A DNA stretch of 8,417 nucleotides from NCBI GenBank assembly GCA_900754805.1, contig CAAEEE010000276.1, positions 1-8,417 on the forward strand, read 5' to 3'. The position numbers were made by a program, and so were the translations under genes. This document shows, piece after piece, positions 1 through 5,710 of the stretch. The notes below the pieces were generated by a model. The model made no database searches, had not been told where the DNA came from, and worked only from the letters and a program-made list of their open reading frames with translations. Numbering within the stretch: the stretch's first letter is position 1; each line of letters begins with the position of its first letter. Origin of the DNA: Clostridia bacterium. Lineage in GTDB: Bacteria; Bacillota; Clostridia; Peptostreptococcales; Anaerovoracaceae.

Positions 1-1008
1 AGGTTCGCCAGTGATTGTCACCTCGGTGCCTCTCAGCACATGTGTACCGCTCAGCGCAATTGTTCCGTTTGCAGTCTCTTCTGCCGTTACATCATAATAA
101 GTATGTCTGCGGCTTCCGGAAGGCGTCACGATTGGCTTCTCTTCGCTGCTTGCCGGGAGAGTGACTTCTGTTGCCGGGGCGATTTCGCCGCCTGTCTCAG
201 GAGCGGTGCCGGCCATTTTTTCGCAGAGTATCAATGTTCTCCAGTTGTAACGTGTTCCTTCCTGTAAGGAATATTTATTTCCTAAATATTCCGGGGCAAT
301 GACTTTCTCCATATCGATATCCTTATCCTGTGGAACTTCGGCAATAATAATTGCATATTTTTGTGCGGATGCCTTCAGCTTTCCGCCTTTCTCAATTAGA
401 ATGATGTTTTCGTAATTTTGGTTCTTTCCCCTAAGCTGAATCGCATGGTCAGAGTTTCTTGCCTCTGCCGAAAGCTCACCTTTGCTTCCAATGTTAATCT
501 GTCCAACATAGAGCGCATAATCGCTGTGCTCCTGAGTAAGAGTCAGTTTTCCATTAACAACCAGATTGCCGTCTAAGTAAAGACAAATCTGACTTGTCTT
601 TAAATGAGCTTCTTCCATAATTGTGATTCTATTGGTGTTTTGTGACATATTTATGCCATTTGTAATTTCCAAAACGCCATTCCCAGAAATAATGAGATCC
701 GGCTTCCCCGTTCCCCAATACGCTGTTTCAATAACAGAGTCTGTTTCAGTCTTAACCGTAACAGGTTTATCCACCGGAAAGTTAACCGTCGCTTTTACGT
801 GTGCATTCTTAAGCGTAAGCGTATATCCATTTTCATCGGATGTGCAGGTATACCCATTTCCATTTTCATCAAGATCGCTTGCTTTGTTCCAATCAATTGT
901 AACCTCCCGCATTGTTCCGCTACCGCTCCCATCTGCCCACGCAACCGCAGGGAACATTGAAATTGCAACGCACAAACTCAGCGCCAAGCATAAGATTTTC
1001 TTCTTCAT
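1..1008 (-). CDS. Secreted beta-helix surface protein (adhesin-like), 3' end outside window
   Basis: The frame is open for 336 codons from the ATG at 1008 to the window edge, with no stop, so the C-terminus is missing. An AAAGGAG ribosome site lies just upstream. Residues 1-25 form a signal peptide (MKKK, a hydrophobic core, then AWA before D26). Residues 34-225 are rich in short alternating beta-strand stretches with Gly/Asn turns (for example LIISGNGVLEITNG at 105-118 and LDGNLVVNGKLTLT at 145-158). This resembles the right-handed beta-helix region of Clostridial surface proteins. A Thr/Pro/Glu-rich linker follows at about 267-300. From about 306 the sequence (NGTIALSGTHVLRGTEVTITGEP region) looks like the start of a bacterial repeat domain of the Flg_new_2/InlB B-repeat kind. 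Such proteins often end in S-layer homology or other anchoring domains, but that part is not visible. The likely site is the cell surface. The ligand is unknown; adhesion or glycan binding is inference. Confidence 0.85.
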   Translation of the reverse strand, partial: MKKKILCLALSLCVAISMFPAVAWADGSGSGTMREVTIDWNKASDLDENGNGYTCTSDENGYTLTLKNAHVKATVNFPVDKPVTVKTETDSVIETAYWGTGKPDLIISGNGVLEITNGINMSQNTNRITIMEEAHLKTSQICLYLDGNLVVNGKLTLTQEHSDYALYVGQINIGSKGELSAEARNSDHAIQLRGKNQNYENIILIEKGGKLKASAQKYAIIIAEVPQDKDIDMEKVIAPEYLGNKYSLQEGTRYNWRTLILCEKMAGTAPETGGEIAPATEVTLPASSEEKPIVTPSGSRRHTYYDVTAEETANGTIALSGTHVLRGTEVTITGEP

Positions 1009-1064
1009 CTTTACTCCTTTCAAACCACTAATATATATTTGCAATACTTTTATCTGCAGATTAT

Positions 1065-1092
1065 ATTATACCATGGTAAAGAAGTTTTGCAA
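1065..1092 (-). promoter_or_regulatory. SigA-type extended -10 promoter of the surface-protein gene
   Basis: Read on the minus strand, a -35 TTGCAA (1092-1087, 4 of 6 consensus) is separated by 16 bases from a perfect -10 TATAAT (1070-1065). A TGG directly before the -10 makes an extended TGN-TATAAT element. The predicted start is near 1058, giving a leader of about 50 nucleotides before the ATG at 1008. The gene can therefore be transcribed independently of spoIIR. Confidence 0.7.
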
Positions 1093-1110
1093 TCATACCG
1101 AAGTATGATT
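1091..1110. repeat. Perfect 8-bp inverted repeat with UUCG loop between spoIIR and the surface gene
   Basis: AATCATAC and GTATGATT flank a four-base loop. On the minus strand this is a C(UUCG)G tetraloop hairpin. It lies 17 bases after the spoIIR stop and overlaps the last two bases of the surface gene's -35 box. There is no clean T-tract after it on the minus strand, so it is not a typical intrinsic terminator. It may be a weak spoIIR terminator, an mRNA 3' stabiliser, or an operator for the surface-gene promoter. Confidence 0.55.
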
Positions 1111-1126
1111 TTCTCTCCTGTTTTCC

Positions 1127-1753
1127 TTATTTTTGAATCAAATCCTTAATTTTGGACTTCAGCACAATCCGTCCGTGTCCGTCCGTCTCGAATTTTTCTT
1201 TATACGCCGAATCTTCGCAGTCAATCAAACAAAGTGGGGGAAAAACGACGCACCACCAGTTTTGCCCCGCGCCTTCGCCGATTGTAATCGTCAGTGCCTC
1301 ATAATTTCCCGCAGGGAAATACAGGTCGTCGTACTGCTTTGCGGAAATTGCCTGCACGCCGAGCTTCGTCTGAATCTCATAGTGGAAGCCCTGACCTTGG
1401 ACATATTCCTTCGCCCAAGCTTGTATCCGCTTCAGATTTTTACTTACATACTGCCGCGTGATTTCTTCCTGCCTGCTTTCCCCGTCTGCCGTCTTTAGAA
1501 TCTCCGTGATTTCTTTTTCTATTCTCGGAAGCACATAATCACGCACGCCCAGTTTCAGCTCCTGATCTTCTTTTGAATCGCTGTTCGCGATTACATGAAA
1601 GCGAATAATTCCGGGATATTCGTTCATGGATTTTCCTGCCGTCTCAGTGCTTTCCCTCTCCTGCGGTATGTACGCGCTCATCCCCGCAAGCAGCCAAAGT
1701 GCCATAACCATAAAAATGGTAACTGTCTTCTCAAATCTTTCCTTCTTATCCAT
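1127..1753 (-). CDS. spoIIR: Stage II sporulation protein R (SpoIIR)
   Basis: This 208-residue protein matches the SpoIIR family in length and motifs. Residues 11-29 are an N-terminal hydrophobic segment (signal peptide or anchor). The first family block is IRFHVIANSDSKEDQ at 50-64. The second, at about 145-175, includes YFPAGNYEALTITIGEGAGQ followed by NWWCVVFPPLC. In Bacillus and Clostridia SpoIIR is made in the forespore, exported to the intermembrane space, and triggers SpoIIGA to cleave pro-SigE in the mother cell. The start codon is supported by GGAGG six bases upstream. A hairpin terminator separates the gene from the preceding cassette, and a candidate SigF promoter precedes it. Key residues look intact. 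Identification is by recognised motifs, not by a search. Confidence 0.95.
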   Translation of the reverse strand: MDKKERFEKTVTIFMVMALWLLAGMSAYIPQERESTETAGKSMNEYPGIIRFHVIANSDSKEDQELKLGVRDYVLPRIEKEITEILKTADGESRQEEITRQYVSKNLKRIQAWAKEYVQGQGFHYEIQTKLGVQAISAKQYDDLYFPAGNYEALTITIGEGAGQNWWCVVFPPLCLIDCEDSAYKEKFETDGHGRIVLKSKIKDLIQK

Positions 1754-1772
1754 ACCTTACCTCCGTCAGTAA

Positions 1773-1801
1773 GATTATGGACAAAATCTTATTATTTATG
1801 C
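1773..1801 (-). promoter_or_regulatory. Candidate SigF-type promoter of spoIIR
   Basis: On the minus strand a GCATA (1801-1797) fits the SigF/SigG -35 pattern GYATA. It is followed after 14 bases by GTCCATAATC (1782-1773), which matches the SigF -10 pattern GgnrAnAnT at the G, the two conserved A positions and the T. The predicted start lies just before the GGAGG site, giving a very short leader. spoIIR is SigF-dependent in B. subtilis, which makes the match meaningful, but the motif is loose. Confidence 0.4.
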
Positions 1802-1814
1802 ACCTTCGCTCTCG

Positions 1815-1883
1815 CAAAAAAGGAAAAAGATTTTCGCCGCACGGGCTACGCCCATGTGCGAAAATCCTTTCCTTTCCTTTTTT
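1815..1883 (-). terminator. Long imperfect hairpin terminator after the secreted-protein gene, possibly bidirectional
   Basis: The outer arms GATTTTCGC (1829-1837) and GCGAAAATC (1858-1866) are perfect complements. Inside, GGGC/GCCC closes a three-base loop, with GCAC/GTGC pairing possible around a two-base bulge. On the minus strand the stem is followed by a T-rich run (1828-1815). On the plus strand it is followed by another T-rich run (1867-1883). It ends transcription from the cassette before spoIIR and would also stop plus-strand transcripts. Confidence 0.75.
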
Positions 1884-1926
1884 TATATACTCACACCTTC
1901 AACGCACTTTTATTTTACCGTCCCGA

Positions 1927-2358
1927 TTATCGAGTATAGGTAGCGGTTCTTGTAGTCTTGCTGATTGTATCGATTACTTTGCCGTTCTTGTAGCAGGTTA
2001 AGGTGTATTCTAAAAAGTAAGTAGCCTCTTCCGAAACAGCTCTGCGTTTTGAAAAAGTATATAAGCCTGTGGTTTTTACTAAATTTTCATCATAAGATTT
2101 AATAACTTTTCCACCTAATGTCCTTAAATCCCCTTCAATATGCACGCAGTCTAAAGAACTGTTTGTGAATGGAATTACATCTATATTACAGACTAAGATG
2201 CACTCATCTTCTATGTTGATATAAGATGTAACTGAGCTTACACCTGTATAACACGGGCTGATTCCTCCCGTATTACGTTCCACGGCATAGGCTGGTATGA
2301 AGCATGTTGACACCATCGTAACCATCGCTAATAATAATGCTAAAACTTTTTTCTTCAT
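1927..2358 (-). CDS. Small secreted protein of unknown function, linked to the ECF sigma cassette
   Basis: This 143-residue protein has a clear signal peptide (MKKK, a hydrophobic stretch, then AYA before V26), leaving a mature product of about 118 residues. The mature part has five cysteines (C36, C53, C57, C71, C122) and alternating hydrophobic/polar strands, suggesting a small beta-rich extracellular domain. There is no membrane anchor or sortase motif. Its general design (signal peptide, IxPxY-like start, beta strands, Thr-rich end) recalls small Clostridial secreted proteins of the DUF6147 kind, but that link is from memory and weak. An AAAGGAAA ribosome site precedes the ATG. The gene lies 77 bases after the anti-sigma gene and has its own copy of the putative sigma-cassette promoter. 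It is noticeably AT-rich: 27% GC in the 60 bases from 2041. Function unknown; it could be an effector or a sensed ligand of the cassette. Confidence 0.8.
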   Translation of the reverse strand: MKKKVLALLLAMVTMVSTCFIPAYAVERNTGGISPCYTGVSSVTSYINIEDECILVCNIDVIPFTNSSLDCVHIEGDLRTLGGKVIKSYDENLVKTTGLYTFSKRRAVSEEATYFLEYTLTCYKNGKVIDTISKTTRTATYTR

Positions 2359-2406
2359 TTTGTTTTCCTTTCTTTTTCGTGAATATTATCTTTACATTCA
2401 ATTACA

Positions 2407-2434
2407 CGATTAAAGAAAGAAAAGGCTGACATAA
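2407..2434 (-). promoter_or_regulatory. Putative ECF-sigma promoter, copy A, upstream of the secreted-protein gene
   Basis: On the minus strand TTATGTCAGC (2434-2425) is followed after exactly 13 bases by AATCG (2411-2407). The same two blocks at the same spacing occur upstream of the sigma gene (3910-3883). The layout resembles a -35/-10 pair of an ECF sigma factor. The predicted start is near 2400, about 42 bases before the ATG. The first block begins only one base after the anti-sigma stop codon. Confidence 0.5.
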
Positions 2435-2435
2435 T

Positions 2436-3113
2436 TTAAGAAATTTTATGTAAATTTTCTATAAACTCTACTCCCACTTCATATTCTGCATCTGTACTGA
2501 TTAATATAAATGCATCGTCTGTAGTCATTTCAAAAAGCGTTCGATTCCTACTTTTACCTACAAACACTTGAAATTCACCTATCAACTCTTCTTGATAATT
2601 TGTCTGCTCATTGTCAATATGATTGTCTGTTGTTTTATTTATGCTTTGTATGAAAACAATACTCTCACCTAAAGTATTCACATATTTTATCATATACTGT
2701 TCCTCATCCCGTCGCTCCGTCTCCAACTCAAACCCCTCCGGCAGTTCTGAAACATAGTACTCCCCTGCATATTCATCATCTGCACGAACATCAATATCTT
2801 TGTGATTTTGACCTGTCACCAAATCCAGCCACCAGACGCGCCAGGCGTGCGCCTGCGGAATCGGTACTGCAATACTTGCGATAAAAATCGCACAGAGCAG
2901 CACCGCCGCACAGCGAAGCACCCTCTGCTTTAAGCTTTTGCGTCTATAGGTGCCGTACTTTTCCTCCGCCTTCCGGTACTGCTCGTCGTCCCGCAGAAGT
3001 TCCTCCGCCTCATCCGCGTATGCTTCTGTCCAGCTATCCGCATAGGATTTTAATATTTCTTCAGCCAGCACGGATACGTCTTTTTCACTTTTGTCTTTTC
3101 TCATGTTATCCAT
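2436..3113 (-). CDS. Membrane anti-sigma factor, DUF4367-type extracellular domain
   Basis: This 225-residue protein has a charged cytoplasmic N-terminal region (about 1-64, rich in Glu/Asp/Lys helices), one transmembrane segment (about 66-84), and an extracellular domain. That domain contains YYVSELPEGFELETE at 119-133 and a C-terminal strand/helix pattern ending VEFIENLHKIS, typical of DUF4367. Proteins of this design beside ECF sigma genes hold the sigma factor at the membrane until an envelope signal arrives; that role is inferred from context. I see no HxxxCxxC zinc anti-sigma motif. A TTG start at 3140 is possible, but the ATG at 3113 is preferred because AGGGGG lies 10 bases upstream. 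With that start the gene overlaps the sigma gene by 8 bases, implying translational coupling. The 5' half is GC-rich (62% at 2821-2880), while the 3' part falls to 27% (2641-2700). Confidence 0.82.
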   Translation of the reverse strand: MDNMRKDKSEKDVSVLAEEILKSYADSWTEAYADEAEELLRDDEQYRKAEEKYGTYRRKSLKQRVLRCAAVLLCAIFIASIAVPIPQAHAWRVWWLDLVTGQNHKDIDVRADDEYAGEYYVSELPEGFELETERRDEEQYMIKYVNTLGESIVFIQSINKTTDNHIDNEQTNYQEELIGEFQVFVGKSRNRTLFEMTTDDAFILISTDAEYEVGVEFIENLHKIS

Positions 3114-3660
3114 TTTCTTTCTTCCCCCTGTCAGCCACAATCATCTCTTCCAATTTCTTTCTGGCACGGCAGACCCGCTGCTCCACAGCGTTTTTATTCG
3201 CGCCCATAACTTTTGCAATGCTCTCATACTTCAAGTCATACGTATATCTTAAAATTAAAGCATATCTGTCTTTTACATTCAAGTGGCTCATGTATGCGTT
3301 CATTTCCGGCGAAAACCCGTTTTCATCGATGAAATAACTGTCATAACTTCCCTCTTCGAAAAAAGCTTCGTTGCTTTCGTCCTCTTCATCTACGCAGATT
3401 TCTCTGCTTTTCTTCTTCACCATGTCAATCGCTATGTTACGTGCAACCACGATGATGAAAGTCTTGGTACGTCTTGAACCCAGCTCGCCTATCCGCTCCG
3501 ACACAGCCGCAAGCCGCAGAATCACTTCATGCAGGCAATCCTCTGTCAATGCGTTATCACACAGAATGGGCGCGGTAACTTTCTTGATCAGCCCCTCATA
3601 CATTTCATAAATCATTTCAATTTCTTTTTTCGTTCCCGGTGTAAACTTCTTAACTTCCAT
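3106..3660 (-). CDS. ECF-type (sigma-70 family) RNA polymerase sigma factor
   Basis: This 184-residue protein has the two-domain layout of group IV sigma factors. Region 2 covers about 15-85 and includes AILCDNALTEDCLHEV-like helix residues near 30-46 and the FIIVVARNIAIDMVKKKSRE segment at 69-87, matching the region 2.3/2.4 pattern. An acidic linker (DEEDESNEAFFEEG) follows at 91-104. Region 4 at about 120-173 has the helix-turn-helix LNVKDRYALILRYTYDLKYE and then SIAKVMGANKNAVEQRVCRARKKLEEM. It should direct core polymerase to a small regulon, probably its own operon and the nearby secreted-protein gene. The ATG at 3660 is preceded by an AAGGTGAG ribosome site. The next gene, an anti-sigma factor, overlaps its end by 8 bases. 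The signal sensed is not visible; envelope stress is the usual theme for such pairs. Confidence 0.92.
   Translation of the reverse strand: MEVKKFTPGTKKEIEMIYEMYEGLIKKVTAPILCDNALTEDCLHEVILRLAAVSERIGELGSRRTKTFIIVVARNIAIDMVKKKSREICVDEEDESNEAFFEEGSYDSYFIDENGFSPEMNAYMSHLNVKDRYALILRYTYDLKYESIAKVMGANKNAVEQRVCRARKKLEEMIVADRGKKENG
3124..3129 (-). promoter_or_regulatory. Ribosome binding site deciding the anti-sigma start
   Basis: AGGGGG on the minus strand lies 10 bases before the ATG at 3113, inside the end of the sigma gene. No comparable site precedes the in-frame TTG at 3140, so the shorter protein is preferred. Confidence 0.6.
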
Positions 3661-3882
3661 GTATATCTCACCTTGCCTTGTCGTTTATTGAATACTTCCC
3701 CCTGCCTTGGAACACCCATTTTCTCCACATCTTAGTCTAATAAATGTATTGGGCATTATCCATTATCTAAACAATTATATTTTCTAATTGTTTTCCATTA
3801 TTCTCCTTTCTTCTCAAAATCACGTTACCCATACGGAGCAGTCATTCACGAAAACTCAAAATTAAGGCATACATATATAAAC
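3661..3882 (-). other. Long leader region upstream of the sigma gene
   Basis: These roughly 220 bases lie between the putative sigma promoter and the sigma ATG and hold no credible gene. They contain a ribosome-site-like AAAGGAG before a five-codon mini-ORF (ATG at 3798, encoding MENN, stop ending at 3784). An AT-rich hairpin with 9-bp arms (AAACAATTA/TAATTGTTT, 3769-3793) overlaps that stop. A stand-alone TATAAT occurs at 3779-3774 without a good -35. I do not recognise a riboswitch. Confidence 0.4.
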
Positions 3883-3910
3883 CGATTCATGTCGACAAAA
3901 GCTGACATAA
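3883..3910 (-). promoter_or_regulatory. Putative autoregulated ECF-sigma promoter, copy B, upstream of the sigma gene
   Basis: TTATGTCAGC (3910-3901) and AATCG (3887-3883) on the minus strand are separated by 13 bases, the same arrangement as copy A at 2434-2407. The site sits directly after the sipL terminator. Start of transcription would be near 3876. ECF sigma factors commonly activate their own operon, which fits. Confidence 0.5.
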
Positions 3911-3916
3911 AAAGGC

Positions 3917-3951
3917 AAAAAATCGAGTCTCTTTTCGTGAAACCCGATTTT
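3917..3951 (-). terminator. Intrinsic terminator of the sipL-like gene
   Basis: On the minus strand AAAATCGGGTTTC (3951-3939) pairs with GAGACTCGATTTT (3931-3919) as a 13-bp stem with two G-U pairs and a seven-base loop. Its 3' arm runs into six T residues (3922-3917). It lies 26 bases after the stop codon. Confidence 0.88.
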
Positions 3952-3977
3952 CCATTTCTATTCTGTTTTGCCACCTC

Positions 3978-5636
3978 CTACCTCAGAATCAGCAGTTTAC
4001 TTCCCGTTCTCAACTCATTTTCTTCTATATCGTTGATTCGCATTAAGCAATCCATTGTAGTCTTAAAGCGTTTGGCAATGCTCCAGAGGCTGTCTCCGTC
4101 GCACGCAATATATACGACCATGCGGCACTGTCCCTCCGCAGCCGTGTTCTGCTCAAAGGCAGGATTCATCGGTACTTTAAAAGGTACTTCTCTCATGATT
4201 TCTGTATTTACTGAAAGCGTCGCATTAAATTCAATCTGCTTTCCATTTATTTTTTCTGCCCAGAAGTCTTTCAGACACACACAGTCCTTCACAATTTCTC
4301 CGCCTTCTATTTGCGGCATCGCGGCCGTCGCCTTGAATGGGATTTCCTGTTTTAAAGAGAAGAGACGTCCGCACTCCTCCTGCGTTTTCTGTGCCCTGCA
4401 AATCATGCAGACAAGCAGGCTGCCCTCAGTCACAATCTTTCCCTGCTGCGCAGAGCTTTCACACCTTGAGACTTCCACCGATGTATACAAGACTTTGTCA
4501 ATCTCTCCGAGGTCGTTTTCCTGGGAAATAATCTCGCGAAGCGATGTCTCCGCTGTCGAACTGCCAAGCATGACTCTGCTCAGCTCTTGCTTGAAGTCAC
4601 ATACAAAGTTCTTTTCCCTGTGGTAAGCATCCGCAATGATCTCACGTTCTGTATTTACATAAACTTCAACGAAAGTCGTCAGCTCACCCTCCAGCCGCAA
4701 AACTTCACCCTCTTCTTCGTCCTGCACCACCTTCACCTTCAAATCGCTGCTGTCAAAGCAGACGCTGCAGCCGCTCGCCTCACCGCTCATTTGCAGAGGA
4801 ATAAACTGCGTAAATTCCACTCTTTCCGAGCTCTGGTGCAGGCAGCAGTCTTCCTCGGCGCCCTCGTCGCACACAGAAGTATATAATAGATTTACAAAGA
4901 TAAAGCCGTTTACAATTATCTTTTCGCCCGCGGCCTGTTTGTAATTTTCCATCACACAGATATCCTGCTTTAAAATATTCTCAACACGCACGCCGTCTTT
5001 TAATGCCAGATTTTCCTTAATCGTCAAGGTGTCTTTTTTTCTGAGCGCGATATTGGTAATTTCCAGTCTTTCTTTGCGGGTCTGCAGTTCCTCGTCGCTG
5101 ATACCCTCAAACAAATCGATTTTATGATCCCCGCATTCTTTTGCACTCACTGCAAGCGTTGCCTTGACCCTGTATTTTCGCTCATTGATTACCATATATT
5201 CCATCTTTTCAGTTCTGCATTCTAAAAGAAGGACAGAGCCGGGTTCAAGTGTGGTATGCCACTGTTCCTTGAACGGGATGCGGTTTTGTATTGAAATCAG
5301 GGCGTCGCAGCACTCTGCTTTTTCGGGAAGATAAAGCGTCTGCAGCTCGATTTCACCCGAAAGATTGATGTAATCGTCGCCCTTGTTTATCTGCGTAATT
5401 TCCCGGCTTGCGAGGCGGGGCTTACCGTCAATGAGCAAAATTTCTTTCATATCGGGTTTTGTATCCGGAACCAGCACATCTTCTTCCACGACAATCGTCA
5501 TCTTCGGTTTTTCACTTATATTTGTCACCTGCATGGGTGAGTAAACGGCACCTGCGCTTACCGGAATGATAATGGTCTCTTCCGGCTCTTTTGCGGGCAG
5601 CATCGCATAATCCGGCATCTCTTTTTCGTATGTCAT
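3978..5636 (-). CDS. sipL: SPOCS (DUF3794) repeat and LysM spore-coat morphogenesis protein, SipL-like
   Basis: This 552-residue protein has three SPOCS/DUF3794-like segments (about 45-165, 187-340, 345-490). They show recurring pieces such as VLVPDTKPDMKEILLIDGKP (55-74), INLSGEIELQTLY (90-102) and EFNATLSVNTEI (469-480). A C-terminal LysM domain spans 507-551, with YIACDGDSLWSIAKRF and INDIEENEL. This layout and length match SipL of C. difficile, a mother-cell protein that binds the SpoIVA ATPase through its LysM domain and attaches the coat to the forespore. No signal peptide is present, as expected. A TTG start at 5654 is possible, but AAAGGGG lies seven bases before the ATG at 5636, so that start is used. 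The protein has 20 cysteines, many in CC, CxC or CxxC pairs. It is a single-gene unit with its own terminator. A different SPOCS-LysM coat protein is the main alternative. Confidence 0.85.
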   Translation of the reverse strand: MTYEKEMPDYAMLPAKEPEETIIIPVSAGAVYSPMQVTNISEKPKMTIVVEEDVLVPDTKPDMKEILLIDGKPRLASREITQINKGDDYINLSGEIELQTLYLPEKAECCDALISIQNRIPFKEQWHTTLEPGSVLLLECRTEKMEYMVINERKYRVKATLAVSAKECGDHKIDLFEGISDEELQTRKERLEITNIALRKKDTLTIKENLALKDGVRVENILKQDICVMENYKQAAGEKIIVNGFIFVNLLYTSVCDEGAEEDCCLHQSSERVEFTQFIPLQMSGEASGCSVCFDSSDLKVKVVQDEEEGEVLRLEGELTTFVEVYVNTEREIIADAYHREKNFVCDFKQELSRVMLGSSTAETSLREIISQENDLGEIDKVLYTSVEVSRCESSAQQGKIVTEGSLLVCMICRAQKTQEECGRLFSLKQEIPFKATAAMPQIEGGEIVKDCVCLKDFWAEKINGKQIEFNATLSVNTEIMREVPFKVPMNPAFEQNTAAEGQCRMVVYIACDGDSLWSIAKRFKTTMDCLMRINDIEENELRTGSKLLILR

Positions 5637-5643
5637 AGCGTTT

Positions 5644-5650
5644 CCCCTTT
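5644..5650 (-). promoter_or_regulatory. Ribosome binding site deciding the sipL-like start
   Basis: AAAGGGG on the minus strand, seven bases before the ATG at 5636. It lies downstream of the in-frame TTG at 5654, so it supports the ATG and argues against the longer protein. Confidence 0.75.
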
Positions 5651-5676
5651 CCAAACTTCAAACTTGGTCTTGCTAC

Positions 5677-5705
5677 AACTTATTCGTCTGCCTGCCTTTT
5701 TATGC
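5677..5705 (-). promoter_or_regulatory. Tentative SigE-like promoter of the sipL-like gene
   Basis: On the minus strand GCATA (5705-5701) is followed after 16 bases by AATAAGTT (5684-5677), which fits the SigE -10 pattern CATAnnnT at every core position but the first. The start would be near 5670. Mother-cell SigE expression is expected for a SipL-type gene, but the match is loose. Confidence 0.3.
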
Positions 5706-5710
5706 GCATG

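Noticed and set aside
623..1108. 161-codon plus-strand open frame
   Set aside because: Antisense to the surface-protein gene, which has a signal peptide, ribosome site and promoter on the other strand.
3114..3140. Longer anti-sigma protein starting at TTG 3140
   Set aside because: No ribosome site precedes it, and the AGGGGG before the ATG at 3113 would be inside it.
3784..3798. Five-codon mini-ORF as a gene
   Set aside because: It has a good ribosome-like site, but such a short frame can arise by chance; kept only as part of the leader description.
3889..4626. 245-codon plus-strand open frame
   Set aside because: It is antisense to the SipL-like gene, which has clear SPOCS and LysM features. 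The translation is rich in Ser/Phe/Cys without any domain and has no good ribosome site.
5637..5654. Longer SipL-like protein starting at TTG 5654
   Set aside because: The AAAGGGG ribosome site lies after this TTG and before the ATG at 5636, so the extra six residues would encode the ribosome site itself.
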